NCBI GenBank assembly: GCA_031273305.1
Contig: JAISSC010000004.1
Span: forward strand, 1 to 20,932
Reading direction: 5' to 3'
Source: Flavobacteriaceae bacterium
GTDB lineage: Bacteria; Bacteroidota; Bacteroidia; Flavobacteriales; Weeksellaceae
DNA length: 20,932 bases
This document shows positions 14,102 through 20,932 of the stretch, in pieces (the first letter of the stretch is position 1; every line of letters begins with the position of its first letter). The position numbers and the translations under genes were made by a program. A model generated the notes under the pieces. The model ran no database searches and was not told where the DNA came from. It worked only from the letters and a program-made list of their open reading frames with translations.

Positions 14102-14806
14102 TTATTGTGTAATTAAATATCCGCACAACATTCCGCCAAAAACAAACAGGAGTTTTTGCCAGTTAAGGGCATGTTTTTCATTGCTTTCAAAAATGATTAC
14201 CGAAGAAATATGTAGGAATATCCCGGATACGATTCCCAGTATTTTAGGATAGAACTCCGAATTAAGGAAAGACCCGAAATAAACTCCGACAGGGGCGGAA
14301 ATTGCAAATAGGGCTAAGATAAGGAATGAGTAGATTTTTTTTATGTGTAAGGAAAATAAAAACGTTGCCAGTACGATAGATTCGGATACCTTATGGATGC
14401 TTAAAGCCCATAAAATATTGGAATGTTCATGTCCCGCATGATGATGATGCGTATGCTGTGCTTCTATGGGAGTTCCTTCCAAGAAAGAATGAATAAACAA
14501 CCCCAACAATACACTTAACGGAACGATAGTGCCTGTTCCGTGTTTGTGATGATGCACATGTCCGTGTTCGATACCTTTGGATATTCCTTCCAGTATCAAT
14601 TGTATCCCTACACCGATAATAACCCAGATTCCTGCATGTATTCCTCCTCCGGAATATAAAGACGGGAACATATCCAGTATCGTTATGGACAGCAAAAGCC
14701 CTGCACTGAACATTAAAAGTTGTTTGCTGAATTTAGAGTTGTTTTGAAGAAAAAAGGCAATAGCTGCCCCTATTATTACTGCCGAAACTAAAACACCATA
14801 GCCCAT
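14102..14806 (-). CDS. ZIP family metal transporter
   Basis: The 234-residue integral membrane protein has about seven or eight hydrophobic segments. The ZIP metal site is visible as HSFLEG (106-111) in one segment and HKVSES (138-143) in the next, so His106, Glu110, His138 and Glu142 are the likely ligands. Two His-rich loops stand out: HGHVHHHKHG (81-90) and HTHHHHAGHEH (118-128). ZIP proteins bring zinc, iron or other divalent metals into the cytoplasm; the metal here is not certain. Its ATG follows the methyltransferase stop with no gap, so the two are one unit. It converges with the T9SS-cargo gene. Confidence 0.92.
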   Translation of the reverse strand: MGYGVLVSAVIIGAAIAFFLQNNSKFSKQLLMFSAGLLLSITILDMFPSLYSGGGIHAGIWVIIGVGIQLILEGISKGIEHGHVHHHKHGTGTIVPLSVLLGLFIHSFLEGTPIEAQHTHHHHAGHEHSNILWALSIHKVSESIVLATFLFSLHIKKIYSFLILALFAISAPVGVYFGSFLNSEFYPKILGIVSGIFLHISSVIIFESNEKHALNWQKLLFVFGGMLCGYLITQ

Positions 14807-15529
14807 TTACTTTTCAAAAATTAAAATTAAACGAGGAGAACTTTTTTCATTGAACTCATTGAGCCGATAGTCGCCGAAAACGTTTTTTAATGAAAATCCC
14901 GATCTCTCCCCCAGTTGTTCAAAGTAACTTAATTTAAAGGCTTTAACACGTTCCTGATAATGATAATCTTTTCCCTTATCTGTAAAGTTTATATCTTTGA
15001 CAATAAAGTCATCTTCAACCCTCCGACGTAAATGAAATAAAATACCATCAACTTCTTTATCTTCTTTTCCCACTAACCCATGTTCGGCGAGAGAAGCATT
15101 CATAAAATCCATAACAAAAGTTCCACGTTCCTTTAGTTGTTCATAAACAGCCTGATAGACTTTCAGGTTATCATCCTCCTCATTGAAATATCCGAAGCTG
15201 GTAAACAAGTTAAAAACGACATTGAATTTGTTAGGAAAATGGGCTTTTCTCATATCTCCGACAAAGAATTTCAAACGTTCATTCTCATACCTTTTGGCAC
15301 TTTCAATGCTTTGAGAAGCCAAATCGACTCCCGTCACATCATATCCGAGTTTATTCAGGAATATACTATGCCGTCCTTTCCCGCAAGCCAAATCCAAAAC
15401 CGTACTTTCTATAGGGATAGAAAGGTATTTTACCAAGTTTGTTATAAACTCCTGAGCCTCCTTATCATCCCTGCTTTTATATAAGATATGGTAATAAGGA
15501 GTGTTGAACCATTCTGCAAACCAATCCAT
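14807..15529 (-). CDS. Class I SAM-dependent methyltransferase
   Basis: The 240-residue protein has the SAM-binding motif I VLDLACGKGRHSIFL (44-58), the acidic end of strand 2 in GVDLASQSIESAKR, and FFVGDMRKAHFPNKFNVVFN with the motif II/III region. The N-terminus WFAEWFNTPYYHILYKSRD is typical of a group of small cytoplasmic methyltransferases with unknown substrate. It is the first gene of a leftward pair with the ZIP transporter; the stop and next start abut. A minus-strand TACTTTTG at 15541-15534 would place transcription start almost at the ATG, so the mRNA may have a very short leader. It is divergent from nadA. Confidence 0.9.
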   Translation of the reverse strand: MDWFAEWFNTPYYHILYKSRDDKEAQEFITNLVKYLSIPIESTVLDLACGKGRHSIFLNKLGYDVTGVDLASQSIESAKRYENERLKFFVGDMRKAHFPNKFNVVFNLFTSFGYFNEEDDNLKVYQAVYEQLKERGTFVMDFMNASLAEHGLVGKEDKEVDGILFHLRRRVEDDFIVKDINFTDKGKDYHYQERVKAFKLSYFEQLGERSGFSLKNVFGDYRLNEFNEKSSPRLILIFEK

Positions 15530-15533
15530 AATT

Positions 15534-15541
15534 CAAAAGTA
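15534..15541 (-). promoter_or_regulatory. Candidate -7 box for the methyltransferase-ZIP pair
   Basis: On the minus strand TACTTTTG fits TAnnTTTG but stands only 4 nt upstream of the ATG at 15529, which would imply an almost leaderless mRNA. No -33 box is evident. Low certainty. Confidence 0.35.
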
Positions 15542-15635
15542 AAACAAATTTTTTACCTGTCCGCAGGAATAATGCATTTTACCTGTTATTTTTTATTCAG
15601 ATAGTCCCGGCAATTATAAAACAGAAACAATTTTG

Positions 15636-15643
15636 TATTTTTG
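15636..15643 (+). promoter_or_regulatory. Candidate -7 box for the nadABC operon
   Basis: TATTTTTG fits TAnnTTTG and lies 56 nt before the nadA ATG. The -33 region has no TTTG. I see no clear NadR- or NrtR-type operator. Confidence 0.55.
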
Positions 15644-15699
15644 TACGAAATTTTTGTTAAGAAAAATAGAAACGCAATAAAAACAAATAAAACCGTAAG

Positions 15700-16707
15700 A
15701 TGAGTATTACAGTAGAAAGCGCAAGTCGTTTATTATCAGAAAAGGGTTATTTAGATATGGAGATACCTAAAGGAACAGACCTGATTTCAGAGATAAATAA
15801 GTTGCGGAAAGAAAAAAATGCTGTTATTCTCGCACATTATTATCAAACAGGAGATATTCAGGATATTGCCGACTTTTTAGGAGATAGTTTGCAACTTGCC
15901 CGTGCTGCAGAAAAAACGAACGCCGATATGATAGTTTTTTGCGGAGTTCATTTTATGGCGGAAGCAGCAAAGATATTGAATCCGGATAAAAAGGTAGTCC
16001 TCCCGGATGCAAAGGCAGGATGTTCCCTTGCGGATTCCTGCTCCGGTGCAGAGCTAAAGGCTTTTAAAGAGCAACATCCGGGAGCTGTTGTGGTGAGTTA
16101 TATTAACTGTAATGCGGACGTAAAAGCAGAAAGTGATATAATTGTGACCTCTTCCAATGCGGAACAGATAATTAATTCCCTTCCGAAGGAACAGAAAATA
16201 ATATTTGCTCCGGATAAAAACTTGGGAAGATACCTTAATGAGAAAACAGGAAGAAAAATGCTTTTATGGGATGGCGTTTGTATAGTACATGAGGCTTTCT
16301 CTATGGAGAAAATAGCCCGGCAGATATATGAAAATCCCAAAGCAAAGGTAATAGCACATCCCGAAGCCTCAAAAGAAGTGTTGAACCTTGCAGATTACAT
16401 AGGCTCCACCTCCAATATGATCAACTTTGTAAGCAATGACCCTGCGGAAGAATTTATCGTAGTGACGGAAGAAGGCGTACTTCATGAAATGCAGAAAAAA
16501 GCACCTCATAAAAAATTAATACCTGCATTGGTTCAGGATGAAAGTTGCAGTTGCAGTGAGTGTTTCTATATGAAACTTAATACTATGGAAAAATTATATT
16601 TATGTATGAAATACGAACTTCCCGAAGTTACCATTGAGGAAAATGTAAGACTTAAAGCATTGGAAGCCGTCAATCGTATGATGGAACTATCTAAAAACAT
16701 AAAATAG
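15700..16707 (+). CDS. nadA: Quinolinate synthase A
   Basis: NadA condenses iminoaspartate with dihydroxyacetone phosphate to quinolinate, the second step of de novo NAD synthesis, and carries an oxygen-sensitive [4Fe-4S] cluster. The 335 residues contain the substrate motifs AHYYQTGDIQDIADFLGDS (45-63), GCSLADSC (107-114) and SYINCNADVKAESDIIVTSS (133-152). Likely cluster ligands are Cys81 (FCGVHFMAEAA), Cys194 (DGVCIVHEAF) and Cys288 in the C-terminal SCSCSECFYMKLNT; the CxCxxC arrangement resembles the E. coli enzyme. Phe289 replaces the more usual Pro before YM. nadB begins 1 nt after the stop, so it opens the nadABC operon. Confidence 0.96.
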   Translation: MSITVESASRLLSEKGYLDMEIPKGTDLISEINKLRKEKNAVILAHYYQTGDIQDIADFLGDSLQLARAAEKTNADMIVFCGVHFMAEAAKILNPDKKVVLPDAKAGCSLADSCSGAELKAFKEQHPGAVVVSYINCNADVKAESDIIVTSSNAEQIINSLPKEQKIIFAPDKNLGRYLNEKTGRKMLLWDGVCIVHEAFSMEKIARQIYENPKAKVIAHPEASKEVLNLADYIGSTSNMINFVSNDPAEEFIVVTEEGVLHEMQKKAPHKKLIPALVQDESCSCSECFYMKLNTMEKLYLCMKYELPEVTIEENVRLKALEAVNRMMELSKNIK

Positions 16708-16708
16708 A

Positions 16709-18295
16709 ATGATATATACTGATGTTCTGGTAATAGGTTCAGGTCTTTCAGGACTTTCTTATGCATTAAAAATAGCACAGGAATGCCCGGAAGTGAAAGT
16801 CACCATCGTAACCAAGTCCGATGATGATGAATCTAATACCAAATATGCACAAGGAGGATTAGCCGTAGTTACGGATTTCGAAAACGACAGTTTTGAAAAA
16901 CATATAGAGGATACCTTACGAGCCGGTGCGGGACTGAGCGACCCAAAAGTGGTGGAGTTGGTGGTGAAAGAAGGTCCCCAGAGGTTAAAAGAGATTGTGG
17001 AATGGGGAGCACAATTTGATAAAAATAACGATGAGGTATTTGATTTGGGAAGAGAGGGAGGACATACGGAGAACCGAATCATCCATCACAAAGACATCAC
17101 CGGAGCGGAAATCGAACGGGCTTTATTGCTGGCGATAAAAGCACAAAAGAACGCCCGACTGTTTAATCATCATTATGTAATTGACTTAATTACAGAGCAC
17201 CATATCCCCAATGAGCCTTTTGATAAGTATCACCTGAATTGCTATGGAGCCTATGTATTAGATAAAAGGAATCGGAAGATAGTAAAGATGACTGCAAAAA
17301 TTACCCTTATGGCAACCGGAGGATGTGGGCATGTATATAAAAACACTACTAATCCGTTGATTGCTACGGGAGACGGAATCGGGTTAGCACACCGTGCAAA
17401 AGCAAGGATCAGCAATATGCAGTTTATCCAGTTTCATCCTACGGCTTTTTATAGTAATAATCGGGGACAATTATACCTTATTTCGGAAGCCGTGCGCGGA
17501 TTTGGGGCTAAACTGAGAACTCAGGATGGAGAACCGTTTATGCATAAATATGATGAAAGAGAAGAGCTGGCTTCGCGCGATATTGTTTCACGCGCAATAG
17601 ACAGTGAAATGAAGCTAAGGGGAGAAGATTATGTTTGTCTGGATTGCAGGCATCTGGAACAGGATAAATTTTTAGCTCATTTCCCTAATATTTATGAACA
17701 ATGCAAGGAAGAAGGATATAATATGTTCACAGACCTGATTCCGGTAGTTCCTGCCAGTCATTATCTATGTGGAGGGATTGATGTGGATGAATATGGGCAG
17801 AGCACCATTAAAAACATGTTTGCGGTGGGAGAATGCACCAACACCGGGTTGCACGGAGCGAATCGTCTGGCTTCCAACTCACTTTTGGAAGCGGCAGTAT
17901 ATGCACATCGGGCGGCGGTAAAGACGGTTCAGAGGCTAAAAGAAGACCATTTTAATTATACCAATCTTAATAAAATACCGGAATGGAATCAGGAAGGGTT
18001 AAAAGTGAATGAAGAAATGGTATTATTGAGTTATTTACGTAAAGAACTCCAAAATTTAATGAGCGATCTGGTCGGGATCGTACGAACTAATGCCCGACTT
18101 CAAATGGCTATACAAAAAGAAGAAGAGATATATAATTCTATTAAGGACATTTATAAGTTTTCTATTTTATCCCCTCAATTATCGGAATTGAGAAATCTGG
18201 CAAGCGTTGCTTATCTGATAATAACCCAGAGCATAGAACAGGAAAAGAACAAAGGAGCTTTTTACAATAAGGATCTAGAAAAAACCCAACCATGA
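16709..18295 (+). CDS. nadB: L-aspartate oxidase
   Basis: NadB is the FAD enzyme that oxidises L-aspartate to iminoaspartate, which NadA uses. The 528 residues begin with the FAD-binding motif VLVIGSGLSGLSYAL (6-20). The succinate dehydrogenase/fumarate reductase-like core shows TKYAQGGLAVV, HKDITGAEIERALL, TGDGIGLAHRA, FIQFHPTAFY, ASRDIVSRAI and the C-terminal FAD contact GLHGANRLASNSLLEAAVYA. A helical C-terminal domain follows. It is 1 nt after nadA and overlaps nadC by 4 nt (ATGA), a sign of translational coupling. NadA and NadB act in sequence, and iminoaspartate is unstable, so linked expression makes sense. Confidence 0.97.
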   Translation: MIYTDVLVIGSGLSGLSYALKIAQECPEVKVTIVTKSDDDESNTKYAQGGLAVVTDFENDSFEKHIEDTLRAGAGLSDPKVVELVVKEGPQRLKEIVEWGAQFDKNNDEVFDLGREGGHTENRIIHHKDITGAEIERALLLAIKAQKNARLFNHHYVIDLITEHHIPNEPFDKYHLNCYGAYVLDKRNRKIVKMTAKITLMATGGCGHVYKNTTNPLIATGDGIGLAHRAKARISNMQFIQFHPTAFYSNNRGQLYLISEAVRGFGAKLRTQDGEPFMHKYDEREELASRDIVSRAIDSEMKLRGEDYVCLDCRHLEQDKFLAHFPNIYEQCKEEGYNMFTDLIPVVPASHYLCGGIDVDEYGQSTIKNMFAVGECTNTGLHGANRLASNSLLEAAVYAHRAAVKTVQRLKEDHFNYTNLNKIPEWNQEGLKVNEEMVLLSYLRKELQNLMSDLVGIVRTNARLQMAIQKEEEIYNSIKDIYKFSILSPQLSELRNLASVAYLIITQSIEQEKNKGAFYNKDLEKTQP

Positions 18296-19155
18296 AACGA
18301 CCGGAATATGTAACCGCTGAAAGATTACATCATTTTATATCCGAAGCTATCAGAGAGGATGTAGGAGAAGGAGATCATTCTACTCTGGCTTCCGTTCCTG
18401 AAAATTTACGGAGAAAGGCAAAACTTTTAATAAAGGATGATTGCATTTTGGCGGGAGTAGACCTGGCTCAGGAAATATTCCATTTTTACGATAAAAATTT
18501 ACATCTGGAAGTACTCAAAAAAGACGGAGACGAGGTAAAAAAGGGAGAAATTGCTTTTATTGTAGAGGGTGAGGCTCGTTCCATATTGACTATGGAAAGG
18601 CTGGTGCTGAATTGTATGCAACGAATGAGCGGCATTGCTACCCACGCCGGAAAAATGGCAGAGTTGGTAAAAGGAACTCATGCCCGTATTCTGGATACAA
18701 GAAAAACCACTCCGAATTTCCGAATGTGTGAAAAATGGGCGGTTTATATCGGAGGTGCAACCAATCATAGATACGGATTATTCGATATGATCATGTTGAA
18801 AGATAATCATAATGATTATGCCGGAGGAATTACCCTGTCGGTGAGGTCTGCTGTGGAATATCTGAAGAAATTAGATAAACCCCTGAAGATAGAAGTAGAG
18901 ACCCGAAATCTGGCGGAGGTTAGGGAGGCTCTGGAAACTCAGGCGGTAGACATCATAATGCTGGATAACATGACTCCGGAGGATATGAAAGCAGCCGTCA
19001 GACTTATCGGAGGAAAAGCAAAAACTGAGGCTTCGGGGAATGTTACTGATGAAACCGTACGGGAAATAGCTGAAACCGGCGTGGATTTTATTTCTTCCGG
19101 AGCTATTATTTATTCGGCTAAAAATATTGACCTGAGTTTAAAAGCGTACCTGTAA
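18292..19155 (+). CDS. nadC: Nicotinate-nucleotide pyrophosphorylase (carboxylating)
   Basis: NadC turns quinolinate and PRPP into nicotinic acid mononucleotide with loss of CO2, joining de novo synthesis to the common NAD route. The 287 residues show the N-terminal open sandwich, with AIREDVGEGDHSTLASVP (19-36), and the barrel with MQRMSGIATHA, LDTRKTTPNFR (134-144), GGATNHRYGLFDMIMLKDNH (154-173), IEVETRN (200-206), IMLDNM and the final SGAIIYSAKNIDLSL. All are family features including the phosphate and quinolinate-binding Arg, His and Lys residues. It overlaps nadB by 4 nt. The YggS gene follows after 27 nt. Confidence 0.97.
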   Translation: MKRPEYVTAERLHHFISEAIREDVGEGDHSTLASVPENLRRKAKLLIKDDCILAGVDLAQEIFHFYDKNLHLEVLKKDGDEVKKGEIAFIVEGEARSILTMERLVLNCMQRMSGIATHAGKMAELVKGTHARILDTRKTTPNFRMCEKWAVYIGGATNHRYGLFDMIMLKDNHNDYAGGITLSVRSAVEYLKKLDKPLKIEVETRNLAEVREALETQAVDIIMLDNMTPEDMKAAVRLIGGKAKTEASGNVTDETVREIAETGVDFISSGAIIYSAKNIDLSLKAYL

Positions 19156-19182
19156 TTTTTATTAATAAAAACCTATACTTAA

Positions 19183-19842
19183 ATGACCTTAGATGAATCT
19201 TTAAAAAATACATTAAAAACTATACCTGAAAATGTAACCTTAGTTGCTGTTTCCAAAACCCGTACTTCCGATGAAATTCTGGAAATGTACCAAGCCGGAC
19301 AAAGAGACTTCGGAGAGAACAAGGTGCAGGAACTGATGCGGAAACAAGAAATCCTGCCAACGGATATTCGCTGGCACCAAATAGGTCATTTACAGAAGAA
19401 TAAGGTAAAGCAAATTATCCCGTTTAGTTATCTTATCCACTCGGTTGATAGTGAAAAACTGTTACAAACCATTGAGAAAGAGGCAGCAAAGAATAATCGT
19501 AATGTATCGGTTTTATTACAGATAAAAATTGCACAGGAAGAAACCAAATACGGCTTATCTTTTGAGGGTGCTCTTAATATCCTGCGGGAAAAGAAATCAG
19601 GGAAGTTTTCCCACATTACTATTGAGGGATTAATGGGAATGGCTTCTTTTACGGATGACCTTAAACAAATCAAAGAAGAATTTTGTTCTCTGTACCATTT
19701 TTATACTCAACATCAAAAAGATTTCAACCTCACTATTCTGTCTATGGGAATGTCTGATGATTATCCTATTGCCATCGAATGTGGAAGCACTATGGTACGA
19801 ATCGGGACTAAACTTTTCGGTAAAAGGGATTATGCTGTATGA
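19183..19842 (+). CDS. YggS-family PLP homeostasis protein
   Basis: This single-domain PLP-binding protein (COG0325; YggS in E. coli, PLPBP in humans) controls free pyridoxal phosphate and amino-acid balance without known enzyme activity. The 219 residues have the PLP lysine Lys25 in VAVSKT, the motif FGENKVQEL around 43-51, WHQIGHLQKNK, HSVDS, EETKYGL, GLMGM, and the phosphate-binding end LSMGMSDDYPIAIECGSTMVRIGTKLFG. Length is slightly short for the family. It stands 27 nt after nadC and may be read with the NAD operon. Its 3' end overlaps the convergent metallophosphatase gene by 13 nt. Confidence 0.94.
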   Translation: MTLDESLKNTLKTIPENVTLVAVSKTRTSDEILEMYQAGQRDFGENKVQELMRKQEILPTDIRWHQIGHLQKNKVKQIIPFSYLIHSVDSEKLLQTIEKEAAKNNRNVSVLLQIKIAQEETKYGLSFEGALNILREKKSGKFSHITIEGLMGMASFTDDLKQIKEEFCSLYHFYTQHQKDFNLTILSMGMSDDYPIAIECGSTMVRIGTKLFGKRDYAV

Positions 19843-20762
19843 GCTTCTATGGGAATAGTCTGAAATGCTATTTCTTTTATTGTATTGTCTCCCATAAACA
19901 GATAGTCTATTCTTCCTAATAACAATCCTGCCCACCCTACCTGATTCAACAACACTTCTTTTCCGTCTTTGTTTATGTATTTCTCGGGTTCTTTGAAAAA
20001 TGTATGGGTATGCCCTCCTAAAACCAAATCAATATTGGAGGTTTGTTGACAAAGTTTTATATCGCATACTTTTTCAGGGGTGTCGGGGTATGAATATCCT
20101 ATGTGAGAAAGGCATATCACCAAATCGCACTTTTTTTCCTTTTTCAACATAGTGGCTTTATCCTGAGCAATCTCAATAGGGTCAAGATACACGGTTTCTA
20201 AATAATTCGTTTTGGCTACTAATCCGTTCAACTCGACTCCTACTCCGAATATCCCTATCCTGACACCTCCTTTGTGGATAATTTTATACTCTTGGGTAAG
20301 CCCCTCCAATATCGTATTGGAAAAGTCATAATTGGAACACAGGAAATCAAATTTGGCATTAGGCAATTGTTTTTTAAAGCCTTCCAGTCCGTTATCAAAT
20401 TCATGATTCCCCATAGTGGATGCTTCATATCCCATTTTAGACATGAGTTTGAACTCCAATTCTCCTCCGAAAAAATTAAAGTAGGGAGTTCCCTGAAAAA
20501 CATCACCGGAATCGAGCAGTAAGACATTCGGTTCTTCTTTTCTCACTTTTTCTATGAGAGTAGCTCTCCGCGCAAAACCTCCCTGATTGGGATTACCGGT
20601 ATAGGTGGGAGGAAAAGGTTCTATGCGGCTGTGTTGATCATTGGTATGTAAAATAGTTACTTTTTTATCTGAATCTAAGACAGCAGAGGCAAAGGTTATA
20701 TTCGGCAGGTTCAATGCTGCTCCTGCTATCATCGTTGTTTTTATAAAATTCCGTCTTTCCAT
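19830..20762 (-). CDS. Tat-type metallophosphatase, N-terminal half of a 5'-nucleotidase
   Basis: The 310 residues form the metallophosphatase domain of UshA-like 5'-nucleotidases. The N-terminus MERRNFIKTTMIAGAALN is a Tat-like signal (RRNF-IK), so export of the folded protein is expected. Metal ligands are seen in HTNDQHSRIEP (Asp42, His44), DSGDVFQGTP (Asp87), MGNHEFDNG (Asn119, His120), SHIGYS and GGHTHT. The C-terminal nucleotide-binding domain normally fused to it is missing; it is encoded by the separate upstream gene ending at 20774, 11 nt away. The pair probably acts together on extracellular or periplasmic nucleotides. The substrate is not known. Confidence 0.93.
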   Translation of the reverse strand: MERRNFIKTTMIAGAALNLPNITFASAVLDSDKKVTILHTNDQHSRIEPFPPTYTGNPNQGGFARRATLIEKVRKEEPNVLLLDSGDVFQGTPYFNFFGGELEFKLMSKMGYEASTMGNHEFDNGLEGFKKQLPNAKFDFLCSNYDFSNTILEGLTQEYKIIHKGGVRIGIFGVGVELNGLVAKTNYLETVYLDPIEIAQDKATMLKKEKKCDLVICLSHIGYSYPDTPEKVCDIKLCQQTSNIDLVLGGHTHTFFKEPEKYINKDGKEVLLNQVGWAGLLLGRIDYLFMGDNTIKEIAFQTIPIEAHTA

Positions 20763-20773
20763 GAGATTATTTT

Positions 20774-20932
20774 TTAGTCTTCAAAAATTAGTCTTTCTTC
20801 CCGTTTATCCGGTAATACTTTGTATGCTCTCATTTGCTCAATTAAAACATCCCGTAGTTTTAACCGGCTCACAACAGCCTCTTTTGATTTTGTGAAAAAA
20901 TCCATTTGGTCTCCTCCGTTCATTAAATAATC
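20774..20932 (-). CDS. 5'-nucleotidase C-terminal domain protein, partial (3' end only)
   Basis: Fifty-two codons run in from the right edge and stop at 20776-20774. They contain DYLMNGGDQMDFF, the family's DYLANGGDG-type motif near the end of the C-terminal domain of 5'-nucleotidases, then VVSRLKLRDVLIEQMR and a polar tail. Only the end of the gene is in the window. The stop lies 11 nt before the metallophosphatase start on the same strand, so the two are one unit. Together they would make a two-gene version of the usual single-chain enzyme. Confidence 0.85.
   Translation of the reverse strand, partial: DYLMNGGDQMDFFTKSKEAVVSRLKLRDVLIEQMRAYKVLPDKREERLIFED

Noticed and set aside
13956..14252. 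Plus-strand frame of 98 codons over the repeat and the ZIP gene end
   Set aside because: It is made of repeat DNA and the antisense of the ZIP gene, a usual false gene in such repeats.

Overview
The window looks like chromosomal DNA of a Bacteroidota species, most likely class Flavobacteriia. The DNA is AT-rich: 38% GC by hand count over 7321-7560. Several genes carry the Bacteroidota promoter form TTTG - about 19 nt - TAnnTTTG. One protein has a type IX secretion (T9SS) sorting domain, and one lipoprotein has an acidic stretch after the lipid cysteine. I cannot name the genus. Most genes are housekeeping or stress genes. I see no CRISPR array, rRNA, tRNA, integrase or complete insertion sequence, and no convincing new multi-gene system.

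Left part (1-2440): a divergent gene start runs off the left edge. Next come an N-terminally truncated YeiH-type putative sulfate exporter and a small unrecognised membrane protein. Reading the other way are a beta-carbonic anhydrase and a DoxX-family membrane protein.

Middle left (2441-7830): sucC stands alone without sucD. A gap with a terminator and a cluster of small hairpins follows. Then come sufC and sufD without sufB, then yaaA, all rightward. An ECF sigma factor converges on yaaA.

Middle (7831-13036): a lipoprotein built of seven blade-like repeats ends in a strong terminator. It is followed by pgi and dps, each with a good promoter, then a palindromic interspersed repeat, a leftward short-chain dehydrogenase and a divergent DUF3817 membrane protein.

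Right part (13037-20932): a small T9SS-secreted protein, a second patch of interspersed repeats, then a leftward pair (SAM methyltransferase, ZIP metal transporter). The de novo NAD operon nadA-nadB-nadC follows with touching or overlapping genes, then a YggS-type PLP homeostasis gene. At the right edge a leftward pair encodes the two halves of a 5'-nucleotidase as separate proteins; the upstream half runs off the window.

Themes: iron, Fe-S and oxidative stress recur (SufCD, YaaA, Dps, the Fe-S enzyme NadA), but in separate transcription units. The observations most worth a second look are the propeller lipoprotein, the broken yeiH, the sufCD pair without sufB, and the palindromic elements in the gaps.
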